The notes: a model not told the origin generated them from the letters alone. 64,000 nt of DNA from Streptomyces sp. RPA4-2 (GCF_012273515.2 NZ_CP050975.2:2046001-2110000); one strand, 5' to 3'; positions 9,134 through 18,200 are shown, numbered from the stretch's first letter. Made by a program: numbers and translations.

Positions 9134-9167
9134 CGGACGGGCCTGCCCGGACGGGCCTGCCCGGACG
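9134..9167. repeat. 14-bp tandem repeat, 2.4 copies
   Basis: The unit CGGACGGGCCTGCC begins at 9134 and 9148, and a partial copy at 9162. It runs directly into the 38-bp repeat array. Confidence 0.85.
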
Positions 9168-9258
9168 ACGCCACGCTCCTCGCGTCCAGCCGGGCCGTCC
9201 GGACGGCGCCACGCCCTTCGCGTCCAGCCGGGCCAGTCGGAGGGCGCCACCTTTCCGA
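9164..9258. repeat. 38-bp tandem repeat, 2.5 copies
   Basis: Units begin at 9164, 9202 and 9240. Each opens GA(C/G)G(A/G)CGCCAC or close to it, and the first two share the core TCGCGTCCAGCCGGGCC. A period of 38 is not a multiple of three, so this is not a coding repeat. Confidence 0.8.
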
Positions 9259-9820
9259 AGAGGCCGCCGAGCAGGCACAGTCGGACCTGCGGCTGGATCA
9301 GGGTGATCGGCGGGGACACGGATCCCCGCACGAGCGGCGCGAGTTGACGGCACGTCATGCGCGAGGCCGGGGAAGCGGTCACGCCCATCGCGCGGCCCCG
9401 GTGAGGGCGATGCCACCGGCGCCTCCCACCCCCTCCCCGGTCTCCGGGTGACGGCGGCCCTCGGACCGCGACGCACGTACGTCCCGCCAGCCCGGCGGGG
9501 GCGCCGTCCAGCAGCGTACGGCCGGCCTCCCCGAACGCCTCCCACGGCGTCAGGCGTGCGACCTGGCCCCGGAGTTCGCCCTCGAGGACCCCCGCGCCGG
9601 CACCGTACACACGGTCCGTACCGTCGCTCGCGACCCGCACGGCGCGAGCGCGGCTTCCTCCGGGCAGTGCGTGGTGAGCGGGTGAACGGACCCCCGTCAC
9701 CGGCGAGGCGGGCGCTCCCGCCCCCCGTCGCCGGTGCGCGTCCCGGGCCCGGGACAGGGGCGTGAGCACTTCGGCGCGACGCGGACACGGCCGCGACACG
9801 CGAGCGAAACAGGGTCTCCC

Positions 9821-9844
9821 TAATTTCTGTCACCCGACAGAATT
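9821..9844. promoter_or_regulatory. Palindromic operator before the permease, same as the one before the carboxylase operon
   Basis: TAATTTCTGTC, 4 bp, then GACAGAATT. It is identical at 20 of 24 positions to 18201-18224, which lies next to the TetR gene. It is 24 bp upstream of the permease start, where a repressor would block transcription. Confidence 0.8.
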
Positions 9845-9867
9845 CCGCGCCGAAGGCAGGTGCCACC

Positions 9868-11424
9868 GTGACCACCACCGCCCCCTCCGACGTACGCCCC
9901 GATCCGCCCCGGTCCCCCGACGACGGCTCGCTCACCCCGTTCGGCTACCGCCAGGAACTGCGGCGCAGCCTCGGCCGATACGCCTCGTTCGCCGCCGGTT
10001 TCTCATTCATCTCGGTGCTGACGACCGTCTTCCAATTCTTCGCCTTCGGGTACGCGTTCGGCGGCCCGGTCTTCTTCTGGACCTGGCCGGCCGTCCTGGT
10101 GGGCCAGCTGACGGTCGCCGCCTGCTTCGCCGAACTGGCCGCGCGCTACCCGCTCTCGGGCGCGATCTACCAGTGGTCCTCGCGCCTTTCGAACCTCTCC
10201 TTCGGCTGGTTCGCCGGCTGGATCATGGTGATCGGGCAGATCGTGGTGGTCGCGGCGGCCGCCCTCGCTCTGCAGATGGTGCTGCCCGCGATCTGGTCGG
10301 GCTTCCAGCTGGTGGGCGACGATCCGGCGCCCACCAGCCCCGACGGCGCGGCGAACGCGGCGGTCCTCGGTGTCGTCCTGCTCGTCCTGACCACGCTGGT
10401 GAACGTCGTCGACAACCGGGTGATGTCGGTGATCAACCGCGTCGGCGTCACCGCCGAGATCATCGGCGCCGTCCTGATCATCGTCCTGCTGTTCACCCAC
10501 TCCGAGCGCTCCCCCGGCATCACCTTCCACACCGGTGGGGGCGGATCGGGCCTGTTCGGGGCGCTGATGGTGGGCTCCTTCACGGCGGCCTACGTGATGA
10601 TCGGCTTCGACAGCGCGGGCGAGATGAGCGAGGAGACGCACAACCCACGGCGCACCGCGCCCCGCACGATCCTCACCGCGCTCGGCGCGGCGGGTCTGCT
10701 CGGCGGACTGATCGTGCTGGGCGGCCTGCTGGCCGCGCCCAGCCTCACCGACGGGCACCTGGGCGTGGACGGCCTGAGCTACGTGCTGACCAGCAGCCTC
10801 GGGGACGGGGTGGGCCGGGCGCTGCTCGCCGACGTGGTGGTGGCCGTCGCGGTGGCGACGCTGGCGATCCAGACGGCCGCCTGCCGCATGCTCTTCTCGA
10901 TGGCCCGGGACGGCCGGCTCCCCTTCTCCCGCCGGCTCGCGAGGGTCAACCCGCGCACCGGCATGCCGAGCGTGCCCGCGCTCACCGTCGGTGTCCTCGC
11001 CGCCGCCCTGCTGCTGCTCGACTTCGCCTCCCCGGAGGCCTTTCTGGCGATCGGTACCACCTGCATCGTGATGCTGTACCTGGCGTACGCGATGGTGACC
11101 GGACCGATGCTGGTGCGCCGGCTGCGCGGCGAGTTCACCGCCGGCGGGACCGACGAGACGGGCGCCCCGCTCTTCTCGCTGGGCCGCTGGGGCGTCCCGG
11201 TCAACGCGATCGCCCTCGTCTACGGTCTGCTCATGAGCGTCGACCTCGCCTGGCCGCGCGCCGCGGTGTACGACCCGGCGGGCGGACACTGGTACTTCCA
11301 GTGGTTCACCGTGCTGTTCCTGGGGTCGACGCTGCTCGCGGGTGCGGCCTACCGGGCGTACCGGGCCCGGACGACGGTGGCGGAGGCCGAGGCTCTGGAG
11401 GCGGCCCCGGCCTCGTACACCTGA
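9868..11424 (+). CDS. APC-superfamily amino acid/amine permease
   Basis: 518 residues with about twelve hydrophobic segments from residue 40 onward. Family marks include FAELAARYPLSGAIYQW in the second to third helix region and the conserved SAGEMSEETHNPRRTAPR loop after helix six. GTG start at 9868 with AAGGCAGG upstream. The transported compound is not readable from sequence. The operator shared with the carboxylase/DUF1989 operon suggests a nitrogen-rich substrate, such as guanidine, urea or a related amine, feeding that pathway. Permeases of this family often sit beside urea-carboxylase genes; here the gene is 6.8 kb from the nearest carboxylase-cluster gene. Confidence 0.88.
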   Translation: MTTTAPSDVRPDPPRSPDDGSLTPFGYRQELRRSLGRYASFAAGFSFISVLTTVFQFFAFGYAFGGPVFFWTWPAVLVGQLTVAACFAELAARYPLSGAIYQWSSRLSNLSFGWFAGWIMVIGQIVVVAAAALALQMVLPAIWSGFQLVGDDPAPTSPDGAANAAVLGVVLLVLTTLVNVVDNRVMSVINRVGVTAEIIGAVLIIVLLFTHSERSPGITFHTGGGGSGLFGALMVGSFTAAYVMIGFDSAGEMSEETHNPRRTAPRTILTALGAAGLLGGLIVLGGLLAAPSLTDGHLGVDGLSYVLTSSLGDGVGRALLADVVVAVAVATLAIQTAACRMLFSMARDGRLPFSRRLARVNPRTGMPSVPALTVGVLAAALLLLDFASPEAFLAIGTTCIVMLYLAYAMVTGPMLVRRLRGEFTAGGTDETGAPLFSLGRWGVPVNAIALVYGLLMSVDLAWPRAAVYDPAGGHWYFQWFTVLFLGSTLLAGAAYRAYRARTTVAEAEALEAAPASYT

Positions 11425-11496
11425 GCCCGGAGCAACCGACCCGGCAGCCGCCTCTCACATCCGGGCGGGGAGCACCCTGCCCCGCTCCGCCGCCCG

Positions 11497-11502
11497 TAGG
11501 CT
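11497..11502 (+). promoter_or_regulatory. Putative -10 box of a leaderless transcript
   Basis: TAGGCT ends 8 bp before the GTG at 11510, the spacing expected when transcription starts at the first base of the start codon. No ribosome-binding site is visible before this GTG, which supports leaderless initiation. Confidence 0.55.
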
Positions 11503-11509
11503 TGAGCGG

Positions 11510-12451
11510 GTGAGACGCAAGCCCAGGATCCCGCCCTCCCCCCTGCCGCAGCGCGACGGCGTCGACCCCGTGCGCGTCAGACTGCCGCAGGCCGGGGGGT
11601 GGGCCACGGTACGGGAGCATCTGGTGGAGCGGCTCGCGGCGGGGACCGGGGTGATCGACACGATGCTCGCGGACGGGCTGATCGTGCGCGCGGACGGGCG
11701 GCCGGTGGATCCCGCCACGGCGTACGAGCCGGGGATGTTCGTGTGGTTCCACCGGGAGCTGCCCGACGAGGAGCGGGTGCCGTTCGCCGTCGACGTCGTG
11801 TACCGCGACGCCCATGTCGTGGTGGCCGACAAACCCCACTTCCTGGCCACCACACCGCGTGGCAGCCATGTCGCGGAGACCGTGCTGGCGCGGCTGCGGC
11901 GGGAGCTGGACATCCCGGCGCTGGGCGCCGCACACCGCCTCGACCGGCTCACCGCCGGGCTCGTGCTGTTCACCGTGCGGCCCGAGGAGCGCGGCGCCTA
12001 CCAGTCGTTGTTCCGGGACCGTCTCGTCGCCAAGGAGTACGAGGCGGTGGCCCCGTACGACGCGGGGCTCGCGCTGCCGCGCACGGTCCGCAGCCGGATC
12101 GTGAAGGAGCGGGGGGTGATGGCCGCGCAGGAGGTGGCGGGTGAACCGAACGCCGTGAGCCGGGTCGAACTCCGCGACCACCGTGACGGGTTGGGACGCT
12201 ACCGGCTGATGCCGAGCACCGGGCAGACCCATCAGCTACGGGTGCACATGAACGCGCTGGGCGTCCCCATCCTCGGCGACCCGCTCTACCCGGTGGTGAC
12301 CGGCCCCGTGCCGGCCGGCGACTTCCGGCGTCCACTCCAACTGCTCGCGCGGAAACTGGAGTTCACCGATCCGGTCACGGGGCGGGCACACCGGTTCGTC
12401 AGCGGGCGGGAGCTCCAGGCCTGGTCCGCGCACGACGACTGGGCGCGGTAG
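11510..12451 (+). CDS. RluA-family RNA pseudouridine synthase
   Basis: 313 residues. The catalytic motif HRLDRLTAG is present with the active aspartate at about residue 145, followed by the family's KEYEAV strand and the C-terminal STGQTHQLRVHMNALGVPILGD. An N-terminal S4-like region (about 25-75, with REHLVERLAAGTGVIDTML) may help bind RNA. It should convert uridines in rRNA or tRNA to pseudouridine; the site is unknown. The GTG at 11510 is preferred over upstream in-frame codons because the protein similarity begins there and a leaderless promoter fits. It is convergent with the P450 gene, with only 26 bp between the stops. Confidence 0.9.
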   Translation: MRRKPRIPPSPLPQRDGVDPVRVRLPQAGGWATVREHLVERLAAGTGVIDTMLADGLIVRADGRPVDPATAYEPGMFVWFHRELPDEERVPFAVDVVYRDAHVVVADKPHFLATTPRGSHVAETVLARLRRELDIPALGAAHRLDRLTAGLVLFTVRPEERGAYQSLFRDRLVAKEYEAVAPYDAGLALPRTVRSRIVKERGVMAAQEVAGEPNAVSRVELRDHRDGLGRYRLMPSTGQTHQLRVHMNALGVPILGDPLYPVVTGPVPAGDFRRPLQLLARKLEFTDPVTGRAHRFVSGRELQAWSAHDDWAR

Positions 12452-12477
12452 CCGGGAGCCCCGGCACGCCTGGCCGT

Positions 12478-13986
12478 TCAGTATCCGCGCCACCAGGCCA
12501 GGAAGCGCTGCCAGGCCCCGGCCGGGCGGACGGGCGCGGGTACGGGGGCCTGTGCCGGCGCTGGTGGCGTCACCATCGGCGCGGGCGTCGACATCGGCAG
12601 GGACGGCTCGCGCCGCGGCGCGGACGCCGCCGACTGGTCGGTGCCGATCTGCCAGGGCTGCCGCTGCGGTGGGACCGGCCAAGCGGGCGGCACGTCCTCG
12701 ACCTCCTCCGGCGGCTGCGGCTCGAAGTAGACAGGGAGCTCCACCAGGTGCCGCGACGACATCGACGAGCGCCAGCGCAACTCGTCCTCGTCGCCCTCGA
12801 GTTCGACGTCGGGCAGTCGCATCAGCAGCGCCTCGACACCGACGTCGGCGATGGCACGGCCGATGTCCTGCCCCGGACACTCGTGGGGTCCGCCGCCGAA
12901 GGCCAGGTGGGACCGGTTGCCCATCATGTCGGCCTTGAGATCGGGCCGCACCCGGGGGTCGATGTTGCCCGGCGCGATGCCGAGGATCAGACCGTCGCCC
13001 CGGCGGATGGTCCGGCCGCCCAACTCCGTGTCCTGCTTGGCGAAGTAGCCGAGGACCGCGCTGAACGGCGGCTCGTCCCACAGCGACTGCTCTACCGCCT
13101 CGGGGACCGTCATCTGTCCGCCGTTCAGCCGGGCGCGGAAACGCGGGTCGATGAGCACCACGCGCAACACGTTGGCGAGCAGGTTGGCCGTGGCCTCGTA
13201 GGCGGCCAGCAGCACCAGGCGCAGATGCTGGGCGACCTCGTCGTCGGTGAGTCCGGCCGGGTGGTTGATGAGATGGCCGGTGAAGTCGTCGCCCGGCTGG
13301 TCACGGCGGCGGGCGGTGTGCCGGATCAGGATGTTCATGACGTACTCGTTGCTGGCGATCGCGGTCTCGGTGCCCTTGAGCAGGTCGCGGGTGGCCTGCA
13401 CCAGTCGGTCGTCGTACTCGTCGGGCATACCGAGGATCTGGCACAGCACGGCCATCGGGAGGTGCTCGGCGAACTGACTGACGAGATCCGCCCGGCCCTT
13501 CTCGCAGAAGCGGTTGACCAGGATCTGGGTCGCCCGGTTGATGTGCCGGCGGATGGTGCGGTGGTTGATGGTCGACATGGCGCCCATGACCGCGCCGCGC
13601 AGCCGCAGGTGCTCGTCGCCCTCGGCGTGGGAGCAGATGGGCTGCCAGGCGATGTGCGGCGCGAGCGGGTGTTCGGGCCCGGCCGTGCCGTCCTTGACGG
13701 CGGTCCACAGCCGGCTGTCCCGGGAGAAGTGGGTGGGCGTGCTCACCATGTGCAGGTTCTCCGCGTGGCCGAGCACCACCCAGATCGGCACGTCGTGGTG
13801 GAGCAGCACGGGGGCGACCGCACCGTGCTCGTCGCGGAGTTCCTCGTACAGGGCTCCCAGGTCCTCCGCCTCGGGGCCGTGGAGCCGGTGGAGCCCGCCG
13901 GGACCTCGGCCGTGGGCGGGGCAACCCGGCGGCGGGTCGAGGGCGAGGTCGTCCGTACCGGCCGGTGAGTGGGGTTCAGGCGTCAC
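12478..13986 (-). CDS. cvnE9: Conservon cytochrome P450 (CvnE/RarE type)
   Basis: 502 residues. Heme-binding FGGGPHECPG is present with the axial cysteine at about residue 370. The I-helix region is unusual: RLVLLAAYEATANLL replaces the common AGxxT pattern, as in other conservon P450s. A long proline/alanine-rich tail (about 410-502) ends FLAWWRGY and may tether the protein. It is the last gene after cvnA-D, 82 bp downstream of cvnD. From memory, S. coelicolor cvn9 (rarABCDE), which restrains aerial mycelium formation, has this layout. The number 9 is assigned by neighbourhood, not by alignment. Confidence 0.88.
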   Translation of the reverse strand: MTPEPHSPAGTDDLALDPPPGCPAHGRGPGGLHRLHGPEAEDLGALYEELRDEHGAVAPVLLHHDVPIWVVLGHAENLHMVSTPTHFSRDSRLWTAVKDGTAGPEHPLAPHIAWQPICSHAEGDEHLRLRGAVMGAMSTINHRTIRRHINRATQILVNRFCEKGRADLVSQFAEHLPMAVLCQILGMPDEYDDRLVQATRDLLKGTETAIASNEYVMNILIRHTARRRDQPGDDFTGHLINHPAGLTDDEVAQHLRLVLLAAYEATANLLANVLRVVLIDPRFRARLNGGQMTVPEAVEQSLWDEPPFSAVLGYFAKQDTELGGRTIRRGDGLILGIAPGNIDPRVRPDLKADMMGNRSHLAFGGGPHECPGQDIGRAIADVGVEALLMRLPDVELEGDEDELRWRSSMSSRHLVELPVYFEPQPPEEVEDVPPAWPVPPQRQPWQIGTDQSAASAPRREPSLPMSTPAPMVTPPAPAQAPVPAPVRPAGAWQRFLAWWRGY

Positions 13987-14068
13987 GATGATCGCTCCGA
14001 AACTGAAGTGGGTCCGGTGTCTTGGGGGGTGGGAGTGGGGGTGTGGGTCTCGCGGCCACCGGCGGGCG

Positions 14069-14689
14069 TCAGGCCCGCGAGGAGGACATCGCCAGCGAGT
14101 GCAGGAAGCGCATCAGCGTCATCAGGACGTCACGGCTGGAGGCCCGGCGGCGCGCGTCGCACTTCACGATCGGGATCTCCTCCGCGAGGTCGAGCGCGGT
14201 GCGCAGGTCCTCGATCGGATAGCTGGGCGCGTCCGGGAAGTCGTTCAGGGCGACGACGAACGGCACGCCGCGTTCCTCCAGGCGGCCGATCACGTCGAAG
14301 CTGACTTCCAGACGGCGGGTGTCGATCAGCACGACCGCGCCGAGCGCGCCCTCGAAGAGGCCGTTCCACAGGAACCAGAAGCGTTCCTGGCCGGGGGTGC
14401 CGAAGAGGTACAGCACCAGTTGTTCGGTGATGCTGATCCGGCCGAAGTCCATGGCCACGGTGGTGGCCGTCTTGGTCTCGGAGCCGTAGTTGTCGTCGAT
14501 GCCGATGCCGGCCTGCGTCATGGTCTCCTCGGTGGTCAGCGGCTTGATCTCGCTGACGGCACCCACCATGGTCGTCTTGCCGACCCCGAAACCGCCCACG
14601 ATCACGATCTTCACCGCGGCGGTCGCCGTGTGCGGCAGGTGGTCCTCGGCGCGCGGGCCGGTGATCGTGTCAGAGCTTTTGAAGTCCAT
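14069..14689 (-). CDS. cvnD9: Conservon small GTPase-like protein (CvnD)
   Basis: 206 residues of the Ras-like, MglA-related family found in conservons. P-loop GGFGVGKTTMV is near residue 33, switch-region FGTPGQERFWFLWNGL is near 95, and ALNDFPDAP is in the position of the NKxD base-recognition motif. It probably binds and hydrolyses GTP and cycles between membrane and cytoplasm with CvnA-C. It overlaps the end of cvnC by 20 bp, so the two are translationally coupled. Confidence 0.92.
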   Translation of the reverse strand: MDFKSSDTITGPRAEDHLPHTATAAVKIVIVGGFGVGKTTMVGAVSEIKPLTTEETMTQAGIGIDDNYGSETKTATTVAMDFGRISITEQLVLYLFGTPGQERFWFLWNGLFEGALGAVVLIDTRRLEVSFDVIGRLEERGVPFVVALNDFPDAPSYPIEDLRTALDLAEEIPIVKCDARRRASSRDVLMTLMRFLHSLAMSSSRA

Positions 14690-15125
14690 GCATCACCGCT
14701 TCGAGGAGGGAACGGTCGGGGAGCGCCGAGCGGACGATCGGGGCGCGCGCCTGTACCAGTTCGGCCGTCAGCAGCTCGGTGAGCAGGACGGTCACCACGC
14801 TGAACGGCAGATTGAGATAGGCCGAGAGCTCGGCCACGGACAGAGGGGCCTTGCACAGCCGCAACAGCACCGACTGCTCGGGCTGCGTGGTGGGCGCCGG
14901 AGGGTCGGCACGCGCCACGATCAGGGTGACCAGGTCGAGGTCGGCCCGGTCGCCGCCCTCGCCCCCGCCGGTGAGCACATACAGGCGCCCAGGGATCTTG
15001 GGGTCCTGTTCCTGGCCCTCCTGGGGGGTCCCCTCCGGGGAGGCTCCCTCGTGCGGCGGGCCTCCCTGGGGGACTTCCCGGGGCTCCGCGGTGGGGTGGC
15101 GCCGGCGGCGTTGCGGAGGAGTCAT
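14670..15125 (-). CDS. cvnC9: Conservon DUF742 protein (CvnC)
   Basis: 151 residues. The first 45 are charged and proline-rich; the rest is the DUF742 winged-helix-like domain (RLYVLTGGG, then CKAPLSVAELSAYLNLP and VVTVLLTELLTAELVQAR). I chose the ATG at 15125 because it overlaps the cvnB stop by 4 bp (ATGA), as is usual in conservons; the much longer in-frame extension lies over cvnB and cvnA and is not real. CvnC is thought to bridge the sensor-like CvnA and the GTPase CvnD. Confidence 0.9.
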   Translation of the reverse strand: MTPPQRRRRHPTAEPREVPQGGPPHEGASPEGTPQEGQEQDPKIPGRLYVLTGGGEGGDRADLDLVTLIVARADPPAPTTQPEQSVLLRLCKAPLSVAELSAYLNLPFSVVTVLLTELLTAELVQARAPIVRSALPDRSLLEAVMHGLQKL

Positions 15126-15529
15126 ACGGTCTGCCCGTTGCGGCGCGGCGGGCTGGTGAGGTGCGCGCCGATCCGTGCGACGAGGTCGCGCATGCGGTTG
15201 CTCATCAGGCCGGGCTCCGCGGTCTGGTTGGCGAGGACCGCGAGATAGGCGTTGGCCCCGGCGGACATGAGGTAGAAGTAGCCGCCGTTGATCTCGATGA
15301 TGACCATCCGCATCGTGCCGTCGCTGCGGGGGATCTCGCCCGCGACGGCTCCGGCCAGGCTCTGGAGTCCCGCGCAGGCGGCGGCGACGCGGTCGGCGGC
15401 GTCGGGGTCGCCGCCGTAGCGGGCGATGCGCAGCCCGTCGGCGGAGAGCACCACGATCTGCTGGATGCCCGGGACGCCGTCGGCGAGGTCTTTGAGCATC
15501 CAGTCGAAGTTGCCTCGCTGCTGGATCAC
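15122..15529 (-). CDS. cvnB9: Conservon roadblock/LC7-domain protein (CvnB)
   Basis: 135 residues, a single roadblock/LC7 (MglB-like) domain with the opening FDWMLKDLADGVPGIQQIVVLSADGL and the middle VAAACAGLQSLAGAVAGE. MglB-type proteins act as GTPase-activating partners of MglA-type GTPases, here probably CvnD. It is coupled by 4-bp stop/start overlaps to cvnA (15526-15529) and to cvnC (15122-15125). Confidence 0.93.
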   Translation of the reverse strand: MIQQRGNFDWMLKDLADGVPGIQQIVVLSADGLRIARYGGDPDAADRVAAACAGLQSLAGAVAGEIPRSDGTMRMVIIEINGGYFYLMSAGANAYLAVLANQTAEPGLMSNRMRDLVARIGAHLTSPPRRNGQTV

Positions 15530-17112
15530 TTGAGGTCCCCCTCGTCGTCGGCCTCGGCAGGGGCCGGCTGATGGCTACGGGTGAATGCGGTCGGGTCCGG
15601 GTCGCCCTTGAGGCCTTCCATGAACGCCTCGACCCACAGCCCCGGCGGGGGCTCCTCCTCCTTGGTGGCGGGCGTGGCCTCCCAGGGCGCCGCGGCGGCC
15701 GCGGCCTCGGCGGCCACCTCGGCGGCCCGGGCTTCCGCGATCCGCTGACTGAGCGGGACCTTGACCCTGCTGCGCCGCTGCGGCAGACCGTTGGCCGTCC
15801 ACTCGGTGACCAGCGGCGCGTCGTCGTCCTGGGAGCCGTCGTGCGGCGACGGGACACGGGGTCCGGTGGTCGGACGGCGCTTCTTCGGCTTGCGCTTGGG
15901 GCCCTCGACTCCGTCGGTGTCCATCGTCGGCACCGCGTTCACGCCGATGCCGTGCGCGAGACCGGGGGCGGGGTCCTTGGTGAGCATGTTGCTCGGCACG
16001 ACGATGACGGCGCGGACGCCGCCGTAAGCGGACTGGCGGAGCGAGATCTTCATGTCGTACATCTTCGAGAGCCGCCCGACGACGGCCATGCCGAGCCGGG
16101 GGGCCTCGCCGAGGATGTTGAGGTCGACGCCAGCCGCGGCCTGCCGGAGCAGTTCCTCGATCTTTCCGCGGGCCTCGTCGCTGAAGCTGACGCCGGAGTC
16201 CTCGATCTCGATGGCGACACCGGTCTGCACGACGAGGGCGGTGAGGTGCACCTTGGTGGTCGGCGGCGAGTAGCGCGTCGCGTTGTCGAGCAGTTCGGCG
16301 ACGGCGTGGATGACCGGTTCGACGTGGATGCCGTTGACGTTGACGTCGGCGATCGAGTGCAGCTCGATGCGGCGGTACTCCAGGATCCGGGACATGGCGC
16401 CGCGCATCACGCTGAACAGCGGGACGGGCTCGGGCCAGTTGCGCCCCGGACGGCCGCCGCCGAGCACGGCGATGGAGTCGGCGAGGCGGCCGATCAGCGC
16501 GGTGCCGTGGTCGATGCGCAGCAGGTCGTCGAAGACCTCGGGGTTGCGCCCGTGGTCCTCCTCCATCTCGCGGAGTTCCTTGTTCTGCTGGTGGACGATC
16601 GCCTGGACGCGCCGGGCGATGTTGACGAAGGAGCGCTGGGAGGAGTCGCGCAGCAGGTCCTCGTCGTCCACGACCTTGAGTACGGTGCCGAGCAGATCCC
16701 GCTGCACGGCGGTGAGTTCGCACGGGTCGCTCGCGCCTTGGCCGAAGGTACGGGCCACGTTCTCGGGGTTGACGCCGCCCCGCATGCGGCGGAGCCCGAT
16801 CGGCAGGACCTCTGTGCGCAGGCGCACGAACTCCTGGTCGTGGGCGGCGATGCGCTGTTCGAAGTACGTGGTGCTGCGGGCGAGTTCGGCGCGCAGGTCA
16901 CGGGCGTGGCGGCCGCGGCGTACGGCTTCCGCCGCGACGGTGACGACCAGCAGCGTCGCGATGGCGCCGCACCAGCCGACGGCGGTCCTGGCCGGGCTCG
17001 TCACCACGGCGACGGCGGCCCCGGTCACCGCGGCCATCAGTATGGCCGGCAGCAACAGGACGCGCGCGTAGGGAAGTTCACGGCCACCGGGAGGCGATTG
17101 AACACTCACCAT
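15526..17112 (-). CDS. cvnA9: Conservon sensor-kinase-like membrane protein (CvnA)
   Basis: About 528 residues from the ATG at 17112, chosen because AGAGGG lies 5-6 nt upstream; an ATG at 17172 and a TTG at 17178 are in frame but lack a ribosome-binding site. Two hydrophobic segments at about 18-65 anchor it. A GHKL ATPase domain follows, with N-box LLDNATRYSPP, G-box IEIEDSGVSFSD and LGMAVVGRLS. No clear phospho-acceptor histidine box is evident, as is common for CvnA proteins. The C-terminus is alanine/proline-rich. It heads the cvnA-B-C-D-E operon and is expected to sense an unknown signal. Confidence 0.9.
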   Translation of the reverse strand: MVSVQSPPGGRELPYARVLLLPAILMAAVTGAAVAVVTSPARTAVGWCGAIATLLVVTVAAEAVRRGRHARDLRAELARSTTYFEQRIAAHDQEFVRLRTEVLPIGLRRMRGGVNPENVARTFGQGASDPCELTAVQRDLLGTVLKVVDDEDLLRDSSQRSFVNIARRVQAIVHQQNKELREMEEDHGRNPEVFDDLLRIDHGTALIGRLADSIAVLGGGRPGRNWPEPVPLFSVMRGAMSRILEYRRIELHSIADVNVNGIHVEPVIHAVAELLDNATRYSPPTTKVHLTALVVQTGVAIEIEDSGVSFSDEARGKIEELLRQAAAGVDLNILGEAPRLGMAVVGRLSKMYDMKISLRQSAYGGVRAVIVVPSNMLTKDPAPGLAHGIGVNAVPTMDTDGVEGPKRKPKKRRPTTGPRVPSPHDGSQDDDAPLVTEWTANGLPQRRSRVKVPLSQRIAEARAAEVAAEAAAAAAPWEATPATKEEEPPPGLWVEAFMEGLKGDPDPTAFTRSHQPAPAEADDEGDLK

Positions 17113-17406
17113 GTATGCCCTCTGAGACAGATCGGCGGGGGGTCGGGGGGGGAGTTCGTGGGGAAACTGCATGGTCAAACAGAATCTTCGGAACTTTTGG
17201 GAACAAGCGCACGATTACATCTCAACTCGGTGCGCTGCGGGCGAGCTTAGTCCGACCGGATCATCGCCGTGTCATATTCGGCAAGCGCCTGAAATCGCCC
17301 AGGGGACAGGAGTACCCTCGGCCCATTTATACGCTCAGGCTTCACTCGCACACCCTCAGTAACGGCGTACGAGTAGCCGAAATCCCCTGCTCCACCGGGC
17401 GGTATG
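17113..17406. other. Spacer between conservon and TetR gene
   Basis: 294 bp with lower GC than its neighbours in the centre (about 17175-17370). It contains the conservon promoter on the reverse strand and the end of the TetR unit. A 63-codon forward frame at 17171-17362 has no recognisable features. No strong stem-loop was seen. Confidence 0.5.
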
Positions 17407-18033
17407 TCAGATTCCGGCGATCCGCAGCGCCGCGTCGGCGGTGGCCTCGGCGAACGCGGACACGGGCCGGTCCGGGTCGGAGCGGTGCACGAGAATCACC
17501 CCTTCGATGAGGCCGAACAACAGATCCGTCCGCAGGTCGAGTTCACTCTTGGCGAGAGCGCCGCCCGCGGCCGTCGCTGCCAGCAACTGCCGGTAGGTGC
17601 CCTTGAGTTCGGCCCGTACGGCGTGGAAGCCCGCGAAGCGCTCGGCGCGCACCTCGGGCAGCAGGTACAGCCCGCCGAGGTTGTGCGGGCCGCCGCAGAG
17701 CAGTTCCACGTCGGTCCGGCACAGCTCCCACAACCGGCCCTCGGGCGCGGCCGCGTCGTCCGCCAGGAGCCGGCGGGCGAAGGCCAGCGAGGGCGTGACC
17801 GTGGACTCCAGGAGCTCGGCGAGCAGCTCCTCCTTGCCGGAGACGTAGTGGTACATGGACGCCTGGCGCATGCCCGCCCGCTCGGCGACGGCCCGGGTGG
17901 TCGTCGCCGCGTACCCGCGTGTCGTGAACAACTCGGCCGCCGCGTCGAGCAGTTCGTCGCGCGGCGACAGGCCGCTGTCCGGCCGCTGCGTCGCGCGCGG
18001 CCGGCCCACCCGTCGTCCGCCCCCGGCTCCCAT
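17407..18033 (-). CDS. TetR-family repressor of the carboxylase regulon
   Basis: 208 residues. The N-terminal TetR helix-turn-helix (about 26-72) reads LLDAAAELFTTRGYAATTTRAVAERAG then SMYHYVSGKEELLAELL, typical of the family. The C-terminal ligand domain has no clear assignment. The gene is divergent from the DUF1989/carboxylase operon, and the 214-bp spacer holds a 9-bp perfect inverted repeat (18203-18224). A near-identical copy precedes the permease at 9868. I infer that this protein binds both sites and is released by a pathway intermediate or by the imported substrate. Confidence 0.88.
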   Translation of the reverse strand: MGAGGGRRVGRPRATQRPDSGLSPRDELLDAAAELFTTRGYAATTTRAVAERAGMRQASMYHYVSGKEELLAELLESTVTPSLAFARRLLADDAAAPEGRLWELCRTDVELLCGGPHNLGGLYLLPEVRAERFAGFHAVRAELKGTYRQLLAATAAGGALAKSELDLRTDLLFGLIEGVILVHRSDPDRPVSAFAEATADAALRIAGI

Positions 18034-18200
18034 GCGTTCGATCCTCGCACATGACGCCGGTGGCCGATCGCACCCCGGAGGAGTCTCGAAGCCGCGTGAC
18101 CAGCCGTGTCACCACCGGCCTTCGCCGCACCGCGGGCACGGGTGAGGGATCGGTAACCGGACGGCAACGCGCGAGACACGGCGTCGAACCCCGGCGCTCC

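Larger units (their letters stand above)
8925..9820. other. Gene-free, repeat-rich spacer
   Basis: About 0.9 kb with no convincing gene in either direction. It holds two tandem repeats (listed separately). A reverse-strand frame near 9450-9690 (with segments such as VRVASDGTDRVYGAGAG and RLTPWEAFGEAGRTLLDG) reads more protein-like than its surroundings but lacks a sensible start and degenerates into repeats. It may be a decayed gene. Confidence 0.5.

Noticed and set aside
9041..9799. Reverse frame of about 250 codons in the gene-free island
   Set aside because: Half of it is made of 38-bp and 14-bp repeats, it has no ribosome-binding site, and no family is recognised. Kept only as a possible relic.
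17171..17362. 63-codon forward frame between conservon and TetR gene
   Set aside because: No domain or convincing ribosome-binding site, and it overlaps the conservon promoter region.
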